Shown here in pieces: positions 23,118 through 30,585 of a stretch of 34,284 bases of DNA. The first letter of the stretch is position 1, and each line of letters starts with the position of its first letter. Under the pieces are notes generated by a model. It saw only the letters and a program-made list of their open reading frames with translations, ran no database searches and was not told the DNA's origin. Source of the stretch: Roseovarius sp. UBA6217 (GTDB taxonomy: Bacteria; Pseudomonadota; Alphaproteobacteria; Rhodobacterales; Rhodobacteraceae). The stretch covers positions 1,743 to 36,026 of the forward strand of contig DISF01000037.1 of the NCBI GenBank assembly GCA_002421985.1. The letters run 5' to 3'. Position numbers and translations under genes: made by a program.

Positions 23118-25898
23118 ATGACCCGTCTCGACACACCCGCGCGGCCCGACGACCTGATCCTCCCGCCCGAGGATATCCTTGACGCGGGCGCGCTCGCACG
23201 CGCGCTTGACGCGGCCGCCGCAGAGGCAAGCGGCGAAACCGACCGCGCCGCCGCTTTGCGCCGCGCCACCGTGCCGATCCTTGTTGAGGCCATGAACAAG
23301 GGCCGCGCGGCCATCGCGGCGGCCTTTGCCGCGCGGCCATTCGATGCCCGCCCCGCCACCCGCGCCTGGTGCTGGCTCACCGATTGCGTGGTGCTCGCCG
23401 CGCTCGATCTGGCCACGCAAAAACTGCACCCCCTGCCCAACCCCACCGAATCCGAGCGTATCGCTGTCTGCGCCGTGGGCGGCTACGGGCGCGGCGAGAT
23501 GGCCCCGTTCTCGGATGTGGACCTGCTCTTTCTCACCCCCTACAAGATCACCCCCTGGGCCGAGAGCGTGATCGAATCGATGCTCTATATCCTGTGGGAT
23601 CTGCGCCTCAAGGTCGGCCATGCAAGCCGCACCGTGCGCGATTGCCTGCGGCTGGGGCGCGAGGATTACACCATCCGCACCGCGCTTTTGGAAAACCGCT
23701 GCCTTGGCGGCGACCGGGCGCTTGCCGCCCGGCTCGATACCCGCCTGCGCGACGAGCTTTTCACCGGCACCGAGCGCGACTTCACCGAGGCCAAGCTTGC
23801 CGAGCGCGACGCCCGCCACGAGAAACAGGGCGAGCGCTACATGGTCGAGCCCAATGTCAAGGAGGGCAAGGGGGGGTTGCGCGACCTGCAATCGCTGTTC
23901 TGGATCGCCAAATATATCCACCATGTCCGCGACGTGGGCGAGTTGGTCAGCCTCGGCACCTTTACCGCCGAGGAACTCGGCACCTTCACCCGCGCCGAGA
24001 ATTTCCTCTGGGCGGTGCGCTGCCACCTGCACCTGATAGCAAACCGTGCCAATGACCAGCTCACCTTCGACATGCAGGTCGAGGTAGCCGCGCGCATGGG
24101 CTATGCTGATCGCGGCGGGCGGCGCGGCGTGGAAATCTTCATGCAGGACTATTTCCGCCACGCCACCGCTGTGGGCGATCTCACCCGAATCTTCCTGACC
24201 AAGCTCGAGGCCGCGCAGCAAAAGGCCGAGCCGCTGCTGCAACGGCTGCTCAAACGGCGCAAGAAGCTGCGCCCCGGCTATCGCCAGATCAACGGCCGCC
24301 TCGCCATCACCGACGAGACCGCGTTCCTCGCCGACCCGCTCAACCTGCTTCGTCTGTTCGAGGAGGCGCTGCGCACCGGGCTGCTCATCCACCCCGAGGC
24401 GATGCTGATGGTCACCAACAACCTTGGCCTGATCGACGAGCGCTTTCGCAACAACGCGGGCGCGCAAAAGCTGTTTCTCGACCTGCTGCTGAAACACGGC
24501 AACCCCGAACGCGCGCTGCGGCGCATGAACGAGCTTGGCGTGCTCTCGGCCTTCATCCCCGAATTCGAGCCCGTACGCGCGATGATGCAATTCAACATGT
24601 ATCACCACTATACGGTGGACGAACACATCATCCAGTGCATCTCGCATCTTGCCCGGATCGAGCGGCGCGAGCTGATCGAGGAATTGCCGATCTCGTCGGA
24701 GATCCTCAAGGAGGGGATCAATCGCCGGGTGCTCTATGTCGCGCTCCTGCTGCACGATATCGGCAAGGGGCGCGACGAGGATCATTCCATCCTCGGCGCG
24801 CGCCTCACCCGCAAGATCGCCCCCCGGCTGGGGCTGAAACCGCGGGAGGTCGATACCGCCGAATGGCTGGTGCGCCATCACCTCTTGATGTCCGACACCG
24901 CCCAGAAACGCGATATCGCCGACCCGCGCACCGTGCGCGACTTTGCCAAGGCGGTGCAGAGCCGCGAACGGCTCGACCTGCTCTTGCTGCTCACCGTTTG
25001 CGATATCCGCGGCGTCGGCCCCGGCACCTGGAACAACTGGAAGGCGTCGCTCTTGCGCGCGCTTTACCGCCAGACGCGCCACGTGCTCGAAGACGGGATG
25101 GAGGCGCTCACCCGCGAACAGCGCGGCTCGGACGCCAAGCGCCACCTGCGCGAGGCGCTCCCCGATTGGGACCTGCGCGACATCAAGCGCGAACAGGGCC
25201 GCCACTACGCCCCCTACTGGCAGGGGCTGCACGTCACCGCCCATGCGGTCTTTGCCCGGCTGCTGCGCGACCTGCACGAGGACGAGATCGCCATTGATCT
25301 GGCCATCGACGAGGATCGCGACGCCACCCGCGCCTGTTTCGCGCTCGCAGATCACCCCGGCATCTTCTCGCGGCTGGCAGGCGCTCTGGCGCTGGTGGGC
25401 GCGAATGTGGTCGATGCGCGCACCTATACCTCCAAGGACGGGTTTGCCACGGCGGTGTTCTGGATTCAGGACAGCGATGGTCACCCGTTCGAGACAAGCC
25501 GCCTGCCGCGCCTGCGCCAGATGATCGACAAGACGCTCAAGGGCGAGATCATCCCCCGCGAGGCGATCAAATCACGCGACAAGCTCAAGAAGCGCGAACG
25601 CGCCTTTCGCGTGCCCACCCACGTCACCTTCGACAATGACGGATCCGAGATCTACACCATCGTCGAGGTCGATACCCGCGACCGCCCCGGCCTGCTCTAT
25701 GATCTCACCCGGACGCTGGCGGCCAACAATGTCTACATCGCCTCGGCGGTGATCGCGACCTATGGCGAGCAGGTCGTGGATACCTTCTACGTCAAGGACA
25801 TGTTCGGCCTGAAATTCCACTCTGCCGCGAAACGCGCCGCGCTGGAAAAGAAACTCCGCGCCGCCATCGACGAGGGCGCGCAACGGGCGCGGGAGTGA
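23118..25898 (+). CDS. glnD: [Protein-PII] uridylyltransferase / uridylyl-removing enzyme
   Basis: 926 residues, full size. GlnD senses glutamine and adds or removes UMP on PII proteins, controlling nitrogen assimilation. Domains in order: the nucleotidyltransferase with GGYGRGEM near 121 and SDVDLLFL; the PII-related linker with VEPNVKEGKGGLRDLQSL; the HD domain with LLLHDIGKGRDEDHS, where His546 and Asp547 bind the metal; and two ACT domains, starting near 740 (ACFALADHPGIFSRLAGALA) and near 845 (VEVDTRDRPGLLYDLT). Both activities therefore look intact. The gene starts 23 bases after the lppC-type gene. Confidence 0.97.
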   Translation: MTRLDTPARPDDLILPPEDILDAGALARALDAAAAEASGETDRAAALRRATVPILVEAMNKGRAAIAAAFAARPFDARPATRAWCWLTDCVVLAALDLATQKLHPLPNPTESERIAVCAVGGYGRGEMAPFSDVDLLFLTPYKITPWAESVIESMLYILWDLRLKVGHASRTVRDCLRLGREDYTIRTALLENRCLGGDRALAARLDTRLRDELFTGTERDFTEAKLAERDARHEKQGERYMVEPNVKEGKGGLRDLQSLFWIAKYIHHVRDVGELVSLGTFTAEELGTFTRAENFLWAVRCHLHLIANRANDQLTFDMQVEVAARMGYADRGGRRGVEIFMQDYFRHATAVGDLTRIFLTKLEAAQQKAEPLLQRLLKRRKKLRPGYRQINGRLAITDETAFLADPLNLLRLFEEALRTGLLIHPEAMLMVTNNLGLIDERFRNNAGAQKLFLDLLLKHGNPERALRRMNELGVLSAFIPEFEPVRAMMQFNMYHHYTVDEHIIQCISHLARIERRELIEELPISSEILKEGINRRVLYVALLLHDIGKGRDEDHSILGARLTRKIAPRLGLKPREVDTAEWLVRHHLLMSDTAQKRDIADPRTVRDFAKAVQSRERLDLLLLLTVCDIRGVGPGTWNNWKASLLRALYRQTRHVLEDGMEALTREQRGSDAKRHLREALPDWDLRDIKREQGRHYAPYWQGLHVTAHAVFARLLRDLHEDEIAIDLAIDEDRDATRACFALADHPGIFSRLAGALALVGANVVDARTYTSKDGFATAVFWIQDSDGHPFETSRLPRLRQMIDKTLKGEIIPREAIKSRDKLKKRERAFRVPTHVTFDNDGSEIYTIVEVDTRDRPGLLYDLTRTLAANNVYIASAVIATYGEQVVDTFYVKDMFGLKFHSAAKRAALEKKLRAAIDEGAQRARE

Positions 25899-25899
25899 C

Positions 25900-25910
25900 G
25901 GGGGGGGGGG
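25900..25910. repeat. 11-base G homopolymer after glnD
   Basis: Eleven consecutive G bases start two bases after the glnD TGA (25896-25898). They do not affect the coding sequence. Such a run may slip during replication or be miscounted in sequencing. Confidence 0.9.
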
Positions 25911-25913
25911 CGG

Positions 25914-25939
25914 CAAGGTAGGCAATAGTGCCCACCTTG
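25914..25939. repeat. Palindromic hairpin downstream of glnD
   Basis: CAAGGTAGGC (25914-25923) pairs with GCCCACCTTG (25930-25939) around AATAGT, nine of ten pairs matching. The form recalls the GGTGGGCAAT...GCCCACC repeats found between genes in many proteobacteria. It is also a candidate terminator for glnD, although only G-rich sequence and a weak T run follow. Confidence 0.6.
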
Positions 25940-26032
25940 GGCTTGCTTGGGTCTTTGCAGGTTGGGGGGCGCAGCCTCGCCCGGCCCGGTTGCCAAATCC
26001 TTGCCCGCCCGCACGGCACCGCTCATGGCAAA

Positions 26033-26058
26033 GGGCGCGAACCCTGCGGTTCACGCCC
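26033..26058 (-). terminator. Hairpin downstream of rpmJ
   Basis: GGGCGCGAACC (26033-26043) pairs with GGTTCACGCCC (26048-26058) around a 4-base loop with one mismatch. Read leftward from rpmJ it is followed by TTTGCC, a short T run. A likely intrinsic terminator for rpmJ, 24 bases beyond its stop. Confidence 0.6.
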
Positions 26059-26082
26059 CCGACCTGTCGGTTGTGCCTGACC

Positions 26083-26208
26083 TCAGCCCTGACGCGCCTT
26101 GAACCGTTTCTGGGTCTTGTTGATGACGTAAACGCGGCCCTTGCGGCGCACGACACGGCAATCGCGGTGCCGGTTCTTCAGCGAACGCAGCGAATTGCGA
26201 ACCTTCAT
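26083..26208 (-). CDS. rpmJ: 50S ribosomal protein L36
   Basis: 41 residues: MKVRNSLRSLKNRHRDCRVV then RRKGRVYVINKTQKRFKARQ with a final G. L36 is a small basic protein of the large ribosomal subunit. This is the zinc-free form: it keeps only one Cys of the C-x2-C-x12-C-x4-H set, as in many alphaproteobacteria. An AGGAGA ribosome-binding site lies before the ATG at 26208 and a hairpin terminator follows. It is a single-gene unit between glnD and tRNA-Val. Confidence 0.95.
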   Translation of the reverse strand: MKVRNSLRSLKNRHRDCRVVRRKGRVYVINKTQKRFKARQG

Positions 26209-26290
26209 GGTCGTCTCCTGTTTGTCGCGGCACGCGCCGGCGCACCTGGGTTTGCGGGTGTTACGTGCCTGACACGCAACGATAAATTCA

Positions 26291-26365
26291 TGGTGGGCGA
26301 TACAAGGTTCGAACTTGTGACCCCTTCGATGTCAACGAAGTGCTCTACCACTGAGCTAATCGCCC
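26291..26365 (-). tRNA. tRNA-Val, anticodon GAC
   Basis: The leftward transcript folds as a complete cloverleaf: acceptor GGGCGAT pairs with ATCGCCC, the D arm has GCTC AGTGGTAGA GC, the anticodon stem CTTCG/CGAAG holds loop TTGACAT with anticodon GAC, and the T arm is ACAAG TTCGAAC CTTGT. Discriminator A and the CCA end (26291-26294 on the + strand as TGGT) are encoded. Length is 75 bases with CCA. GAC reads GUC/GUU valine codons. Confidence 0.97.
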
Positions 26366-26392
26366 GACCCGACCCTTGGGCCGGTCCGGAGG

Positions 26393-26421
26393 CGTATAAA
26401 AGGAGTCGGAGACCGGATCAA
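26393..26421 (-). promoter_or_regulatory. Promoter of tRNA-Val
   Basis: On the minus strand TTGATC (26421-26416) and TATACG (26398-26393) are exactly 17 bases apart, a good sigma-70 type match. The -10 lies 27 bases before the tRNA 5' end at 26365, leaving a short leader of about 20 bases for RNase P to remove. Confidence 0.75.
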
Positions 26422-26471
26422 GGGCTTTTAGCGCTGCAATTTCCGGCTATTATACCCCGCAGGAGAACCCG

Positions 26472-27335
26472 ATGCCCAAGGTCGCCTATAACCTCACCCA
26501 CCCCGACCGCCGCACCACGGCGGTGGTTTTCGCCTCGCCGCATAGCGGGCGGGACTATCCACAGTCGTTCCTGCGACGCACCCGGCTTGATGAGCATTCG
26601 GTGCGCTCGTCCGAGGATGCCTTTGTAGATCAACTGTTTGACAGCGCGCCGCGTGCCGGGGCACCGCTCTTGCGGGCCCGTGCGCCGCGCGCTTTCGTCG
26701 ATCTCAACCGCAGTGCGGAAGAGCTTGACCCGGCGCTGATCGAGGGGGTGAGCCGCCAGGGCCACAACCCCCGCATCGCCTCGGGGCTTGGCGTCATCCC
26801 GCGCGTCGTCGCCAATGGCCGCGCCATTTATTCCGGCAAGATCACGCTCGCCGAGGCCCGCCACCGCATCGACACCTATTGGCGGCCCTATCACGAGGCG
26901 CTTCAGGCGCAGCTTGACCAGGCGCACGAGATGTTCGGGCAAGCGATCCTCGTCGATTGCCACTCGATGCCCCACGAGGCATTGGAGTCGGTCGCGTGGC
27001 GCGGGACACGGCGGCCCGAAATCGTGCTTGGTGATCGTTTCGGGGCTGCCGCCGACAGCGCCATCGTGGACCGGATCGAGGCCGCCTTTACTGCGGCTGG
27101 CCTTGTGGTCGCACGCAACACACCCTTTGCCGGGGCCTATGTCACGCAGGCCTACGGGCGGCCCGCACGCGCGCGTCACGCCGTGCAGATCGAGATCGAC
27201 CGCGCGCTCTACATGAACGAACGCCTGATCCGGCCCAACGGGAATTTCGAGACATTCCGTCGGCTTATGCGTGGGATCATCCGCGACATAACCGATATCG
27301 GGCGCACGCCAGCGATGCCGCTCGCGGCAGAGTGA
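26472..27335 (+). CDS. N-formylglutamate amidohydrolase family protein
   Basis: 287 residues. The family cleaves N-formyl-L-glutamate to formate and glutamate, the last step of one histidine-degradation route, but members act on other N-acyl amides too. Visible motifs: ASPHSGRDYP near residue 22, the SSEDAFVDQLF stretch, APRAFVDLNRSAEELDP, a metal-type VDCHSMPHEA near 159, and NTPFAGAYVTQAYGRP. A strong AGGAGA ribosome-binding site lies before ATG 26472, with a possible -10 TATTAT at 26448-26453. No hut genes are near, so the substrate is not fixed by context. Confidence 0.9.
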   Translation: MPKVAYNLTHPDRRTTAVVFASPHSGRDYPQSFLRRTRLDEHSVRSSEDAFVDQLFDSAPRAGAPLLRARAPRAFVDLNRSAEELDPALIEGVSRQGHNPRIASGLGVIPRVVANGRAIYSGKITLAEARHRIDTYWRPYHEALQAQLDQAHEMFGQAILVDCHSMPHEALESVAWRGTRRPEIVLGDRFGAAADSAIVDRIEAAFTAAGLVVARNTPFAGAYVTQAYGRPARARHAVQIEIDRALYMNERLIRPNGNFETFRRLMRGIIRDITDIGRTPAMPLAAE

Positions 27336-27479
27336 CGTTTGGGAACCCCGCTCAGAATGCCAGCCAAGACGCACTCGACCTGATCCAAAGACCGGATCGG
27401 GCGACAGGGCCGACGATTGACTTTCCCCGTCGGACGAGGCGTCTGGCATCACGGTTCTGGCCGGGTTCCGGAGATTTGA

Positions 27480-27668
27480 ATGACGGTTGACAAGACGCGG
27501 ATAGAAACCCTGCTCTCGGGGTTGGCAGTATTTGACGGTCTCGCCCCCGAAACGCCGGGCAGGATCGCGAACACCGGCAAACTGACAGGCATCGCCGCCG
27601 GCGAAACATTGATCTGTGACTCGGCATACAAAACGGGCCCACTTGGCTGGGTCAGGATCATCTGTGCC
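27480..27668 (+). pseudogene. Possible N-terminal remnant of a Crp/Fnr-type regulator
   Basis: An ATG with GGAG six bases upstream begins MTVDKTRIETLLSGLAVFDG and continues LAPETPGRIANTGKLTGIAA then GETLI, a spacing that resembles the first part of a cyclic nucleotide-binding domain (L-x2-L-x2-F-x-GL ... IAAGETL). After about residue 47 the resemblance ends and the frame runs through hairpin-rich DNA, then antisense through cobC. I read it as the surviving 5' end of a decayed gene. The right limit is approximate. It could also be chance coding. Confidence 0.35.
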
Positions 27669-27675
27669 CGCGCGT

Positions 27676-27753
27676 CACGCCAAAGGCGTGCCGACTATGA
27701 TCGGCGCACCTTTGGTGCGACGGCGCGTCAGGGCGCGGCTTGTTCCGCGCGGG
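27676..27753. repeat. Cluster of three short hairpins
   Basis: Three stems of 6 bp in a row: CACGCC/GGCGTG with an AAA loop (27676-27690), CGCACC/GGTGCG with a TTT loop (27705-27719) and GCGCGG/CCGCGC with a 6-base loop (27733-27750). The last includes CTTGTTCCGCGCGGG (27739-27753), also found identically at 33518-33532. It lies 30 bases beyond the cobC stop and may end or protect that transcript. Confidence 0.6.
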
Positions 27754-27782
27754 GGAATCTCATCAAGTCCCAGCCGCGCCCC

Positions 27783-28754
27783 TCACAGGGCGGCGTCGAG
27801 GCGGGCCCAGTCTGCCGCTGTTCCGGCCATGCCAAGCCTGATCCAGTGTTGCGACCACGGGAAAATCCGTGTCCAGATATGGGCGCGGGCAAGCCTTTCC
27901 TGCGCCGCCACGGCATCCGGCGCGGCATAGGTCCGGAAAAGCGGTGTGCCGCCGACAAGCGACCAGCCCGCGCGCCTTGCCAGCGCATCGAGCCGGGCGG
28001 CGTCTCGGTTCAGGCGCGCGGTGGTCTCACCCTGCCACGCGGTATCGCGCAGCGCCGCGCCGGCCACCTCGATTGCCGGGCCAGAGACCGGCCACGGACC
28101 GGCCATTTCACGCACCCGCTCCGCCATGCCCCCACTTGACAGCACAAAGCCAAGCCGCAGCCCCGCCAGCCCGTAGAACTTGCCGAACGAGCGCAGAACC
28201 AGCACGTTCTCCACCCCGTCGAGCAGCGGCGCGAGCGTCAGGCCCGGCTCGGGATCGGCAAAGCTCTCATCCACCATCAGCACCCCCACCCGGCCCGCCA
28301 GCGCCATGAGCGCCTCGGGCGCGTGCCGCCGTCCGCAGGGGTTGTTGGGGTTCACCACCACCGCCAGATCCGCGCCCTGAAGCGCCTCTGGCGTGGCCAC
28401 CTCCGCCACCGCCCAGCCGCCCGCGCGCAGGGCGGCGGCGTGCTCGTTATAGGTCGGCCCCAGCACCCGCGCATTCCCGCGCGGCAAAACATACGGAACC
28501 GTCTGGATACCCGCCTGCGCGCCTGCCAAGGGCACCGCCTCGGCGCGCGTGCCGTAACAGGCGGCCGCAGTTGCGCTCAGCCGCGACATATCCTCGCGCG
28601 TGGGCAGGGCGGTAAACGCCCGCGCCGAAAGCGGCGGCACCGGATACGCCACCGGGTTGATCCCTGTCGACAGGTCAAGCCAATCCGCCGCCGACCCGCC
28701 AAAGCGGTGCCGCGCGGCATCGAGATTGCCACCATGATCGCGACGCGTTGTCAT
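27783..28754 (-). CDS. cobC: Threonine-phosphate decarboxylase / CobC-type aminotransferase-fold protein
   Basis: 323 residues. The fold-type I PLP enzyme decarboxylates L-threonine-O-3-phosphate to (R)-1-amino-2-propanol phosphate for the nucleotide loop of cobalamin. Features: DLSTGINPVAYPVP near the start, GAQAGIQTVPYVLPRG, VVNPNNPCGRRH, VDESFADPEPG, and the PLP-lysine motif SFGKFYGLAGLRLG. ATG 28754 follows AAGGCGG, seven bases after the cobD stop; a longer start would overlap cobD. Together with cobD and the kinase gene upstream it completes the aminopropanol-phosphate branch. It is convergent with the 27336-27782 region. Confidence 0.92.
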   Translation of the reverse strand: MTTRRDHGGNLDAARHRFGGSAADWLDLSTGINPVAYPVPPLSARAFTALPTREDMSRLSATAAACYGTRAEAVPLAGAQAGIQTVPYVLPRGNARVLGPTYNEHAAALRAGGWAVAEVATPEALQGADLAVVVNPNNPCGRRHAPEALMALAGRVGVLMVDESFADPEPGLTLAPLLDGVENVLVLRSFGKFYGLAGLRLGFVLSSGGMAERVREMAGPWPVSGPAIEVAGAALRDTAWQGETTARLNRDAARLDALARRAGWSLVGGTPLFRTYAAPDAVAAQERLARAHIWTRIFPWSQHWIRLGMAGTAADWARLDAAL

Positions 28755-28761
28755 GCCCGCC

Positions 28762-29700
28762 TTAGAGCAGCCACAGCGCCCCGAGCGCAAGCGCCATCAG
28801 CGCCATCGCGCGGGCATAAAGCCGTAGCCCGCGCCGCACATCCGCCGCGCCGGGATCGCGCGCCGCGCCATTCAGCCACGGCTCGTCGCTCACCCGGTCG
28901 CCATAGGCGCGCGGCCCCGAAAGCCGCAAGCCCAGCGCCCCCGCCATCGCCGCCTCGGGCCAGCCCGCATTGGGCGAGCGATGCGCGCGCGCATCGCGCC
29001 ACATGATGCGCAGGGCGCGAGCGGCGTGGCGTGGCGAGGCAAGGGCAAAGAGCAGGCCGGTAAGCCGTGCGGGAATCAGGTTGGCGAGATCGTCCACCCG
29101 CGCCGCGACCTTGCCGAACGCCTCAAAGCGCGCGTTGCGGTGCCCGATCATCGAATCGAGCGTGTTGACGGCCTTGTAGGCGGCGATCCCCGGCAGGCCC
29201 GCCACCGCGCCCCAGAACACCGGGGCCACGATGCCGTCGCCGGTATTTTCGGCAAGGCTCTCGATCGCGGCGCGGGCCACGCCCGCCTCGTCGAGCAAGG
29301 CCGGATCGCGCCCCACGATCATCGCCACCGCCGCGCGCGCGGCACCCGGATCGCCCTTGGCCAGAGGCGCGGCCACGGCGGCAACATGATCGTGCATCGA
29401 GCGCAGCGCGATGAGCGGCCAGGCCAGCACGCCACCGAGGATCACGCCCCAGAGCCCCTCCGGCAAGACCCGTTGCACCAGCAGCGCAGGCCCCACCGCC
29501 AGAGCCACGACCAGCACCACGCAGAGCGCCCCCATACCAATGCGTATGGACCTCTTGCCGCGATTGCCCAGCCCCTCCAGCGCCGCAATTGCCGCGCCCA
29601 GCCATGTCACCGGATGCCCGATCCGCGCATAAAGCCATCCGGGCCAGCCAAGGGCCAGATCAATCGCCAGCCCCACCAGCATCATGCCCGCAAAGCTCAT
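28762..29700 (-). CDS. cobD: Adenosylcobinamide-phosphate synthase CobD/CbiB
   Basis: 312 residues, integral membrane protein with about four or five membrane segments. It joins aminopropanol phosphate (or aminopropanol) to adenosylcobyrate. Family motifs: HPVTWLGAAIAALE at about residue 29, ALRSMHDHV, IVGRDPALLDEAGVARAAIESLAENTGDGIVAPVFWG with the conserved SLAEN-TGDGIVAP, AYKAVNTLDSMIGH, and SPNAGWPEAAMAGALGLRL. All are intact. Its ATG overlaps the stop of the GHMP-kinase gene in an ATGA and its end is 7 bases from cobC. Note that cobD here follows the aerobic-pathway naming; the Salmonella cobD is the decarboxylase. Confidence 0.95.
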   Translation of the reverse strand: MSFAGMMLVGLAIDLALGWPGWLYARIGHPVTWLGAAIAALEGLGNRGKRSIRIGMGALCVVLVVALAVGPALLVQRVLPEGLWGVILGGVLAWPLIALRSMHDHVAAVAAPLAKGDPGAARAAVAMIVGRDPALLDEAGVARAAIESLAENTGDGIVAPVFWGAVAGLPGIAAYKAVNTLDSMIGHRNARFEAFGKVAARVDDLANLIPARLTGLLFALASPRHAARALRIMWRDARAHRSPNAGWPEAAMAGALGLRLSGPRAYGDRVSDEPWLNGAARDPGAADVRRGLRLYARAMALMALALGALWLL

Positions 29701-30515
29701 CCCGCGCCCCCGGTGACAAAGCGCAAGACCCCCTCCAGCCCCGCCTTGGCCAGCGCCGCCCCGGCCCCGTCAGGCACCTTGCCGGGGGCAAAGATCAGCG
29801 CGCGCGCCGTGCCGGTATACGCCTGCGTATGGCCAAGCGCACCCAAGTCGCGCGCCAGCGCCGCCATCGGGTCCGCCGGCCCGCGCAAGGCCGAACAGCG
29901 CCGCGCCGATTCGGTGGCGATCCCGGCCACCGCCGCCAGATCGCCGCGCGCCACCGCCGCGCGCCAGAACGCCACAAGGTCCGCAATATCCGGGAAATCG
30001 TGATCGTCAGGATCGGTGCGCGCGGGCGCGCCCCAGAACCCGCCCACCACCTCGCAGGGCGGCGGCGGCGGCAAGTCCTCGATCACGCGCGCCTCGCGCG
30101 AGGCCCAGAGCATCGCATCGGGCGCGGGATACATCAGCGGATCGGTAGCGCCCTCGACCGCCAGACAGGCGCGCGCCAGCGCCTGCGGGTCGGCGTCCCG
30201 TCCCATCGCGCGCGCGCTGGCCACGAGGCACGCGGTCGAGGCCCCCGCGCCCGCGCCCATCGGCATGTCGCACTCCAGCCCCGGCCACGCCACCGGGCCA
30301 AGCCCCAGCGCGCGGGCAAACCCGGCAACGGCGCGCGGGGGAAACAGCCGGTCAATCCCCGCCCCCTGCCCCGGCACCATCACGCCAAGCGCCGGGCAGG
30401 CCAGCGTCACCAGCACCACCGGGCCCTTGGGGCCAAGCCGCCCCTGTATCCATTCCCCGAAATGGCCCGGCACGCGGATCGCGGGCCGGGCCACCGGGGT
30501 CGTCTGCCTTGTCAT
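29697..30515 (-). CDS. bluE: L-threonine kinase-like GHMP kinase (PduX/BluE type)
   Basis: 272 residues. PduX-type enzymes phosphorylate L-threonine with ATP to feed aminopropanol-phosphate synthesis; the Rhodobacter capsulatus counterpart is BluE. The start is ATG 30515, as the frame upstream runs into the end of clpB. GHMP features: the N-terminal VPGHFGEWIQGRLG segment like C-P-G-S-x-G-E of PduX, the phosphate loop PMGAGAGASTACLVA near residue 80, and a C-terminal glycine pattern near ALAKAGLEG. Coupled to cobD by ATGA overlap, it makes the three-gene set kinase, synthase, decarboxylase. The gene lies 70 bases downstream of clpB on the same strand and may be partly read through from it. 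Confidence 0.85.
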   Translation of the reverse strand: MTRQTTPVARPAIRVPGHFGEWIQGRLGPKGPVVLVTLACPALGVMVPGQGAGIDRLFPPRAVAGFARALGLGPVAWPGLECDMPMGAGAGASTACLVASARAMGRDADPQALARACLAVEGATDPLMYPAPDAMLWASREARVIEDLPPPPPCEVVGGFWGAPARTDPDDHDFPDIADLVAFWRAAVARGDLAAVAGIATESARRCSALRGPADPMAALARDLGALGHTQAYTGTARALIFAPGKVPDGAGAALAKAGLEGVLRFVTGGAG

Positions 30516-30585
30516 CGGCCCCGCCTCCACTGCCCTTGCCGCGTTGTCACGCGGGGGGCGGCGATTGTCGAGACCAAAGGGGCGC

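Larger units (their letters stand above)
27336..27782. other. 447-bp region without an intact gene
   Basis: It lies between the N-formylglutamate amidohydrolase gene and convergent cobC. It contains several inverted repeats: GATCC/GGATC (27382-27398), CCGACG/CGTCGG (27410-27433), CACGCC-AAA-GGCGTG (27676-27690), CGCACC-TTT-GGTGCG (27705-27719) and GCGCGG/CCGCGC (27733-27750). A short Crp-like reading frame starts at 27480. No complete gene is supported. Confidence 0.6.

Noticed and set aside
22959..25484. 841-codon leftward frame opposite glnD
   Set aside because: It has no family resemblance and mirrors glnD codons; glnD has full domain structure.
30516..30585. Possible cobalamin riboswitch ahead of the bluE-cobD-cobC set
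   Set aside because: The 70-base gap is too short for a B12 riboswitch and has no B12-box-like sequence; only a 6-bp hairpin CCGCGT/ACGCGG (30539-30554) is seen.
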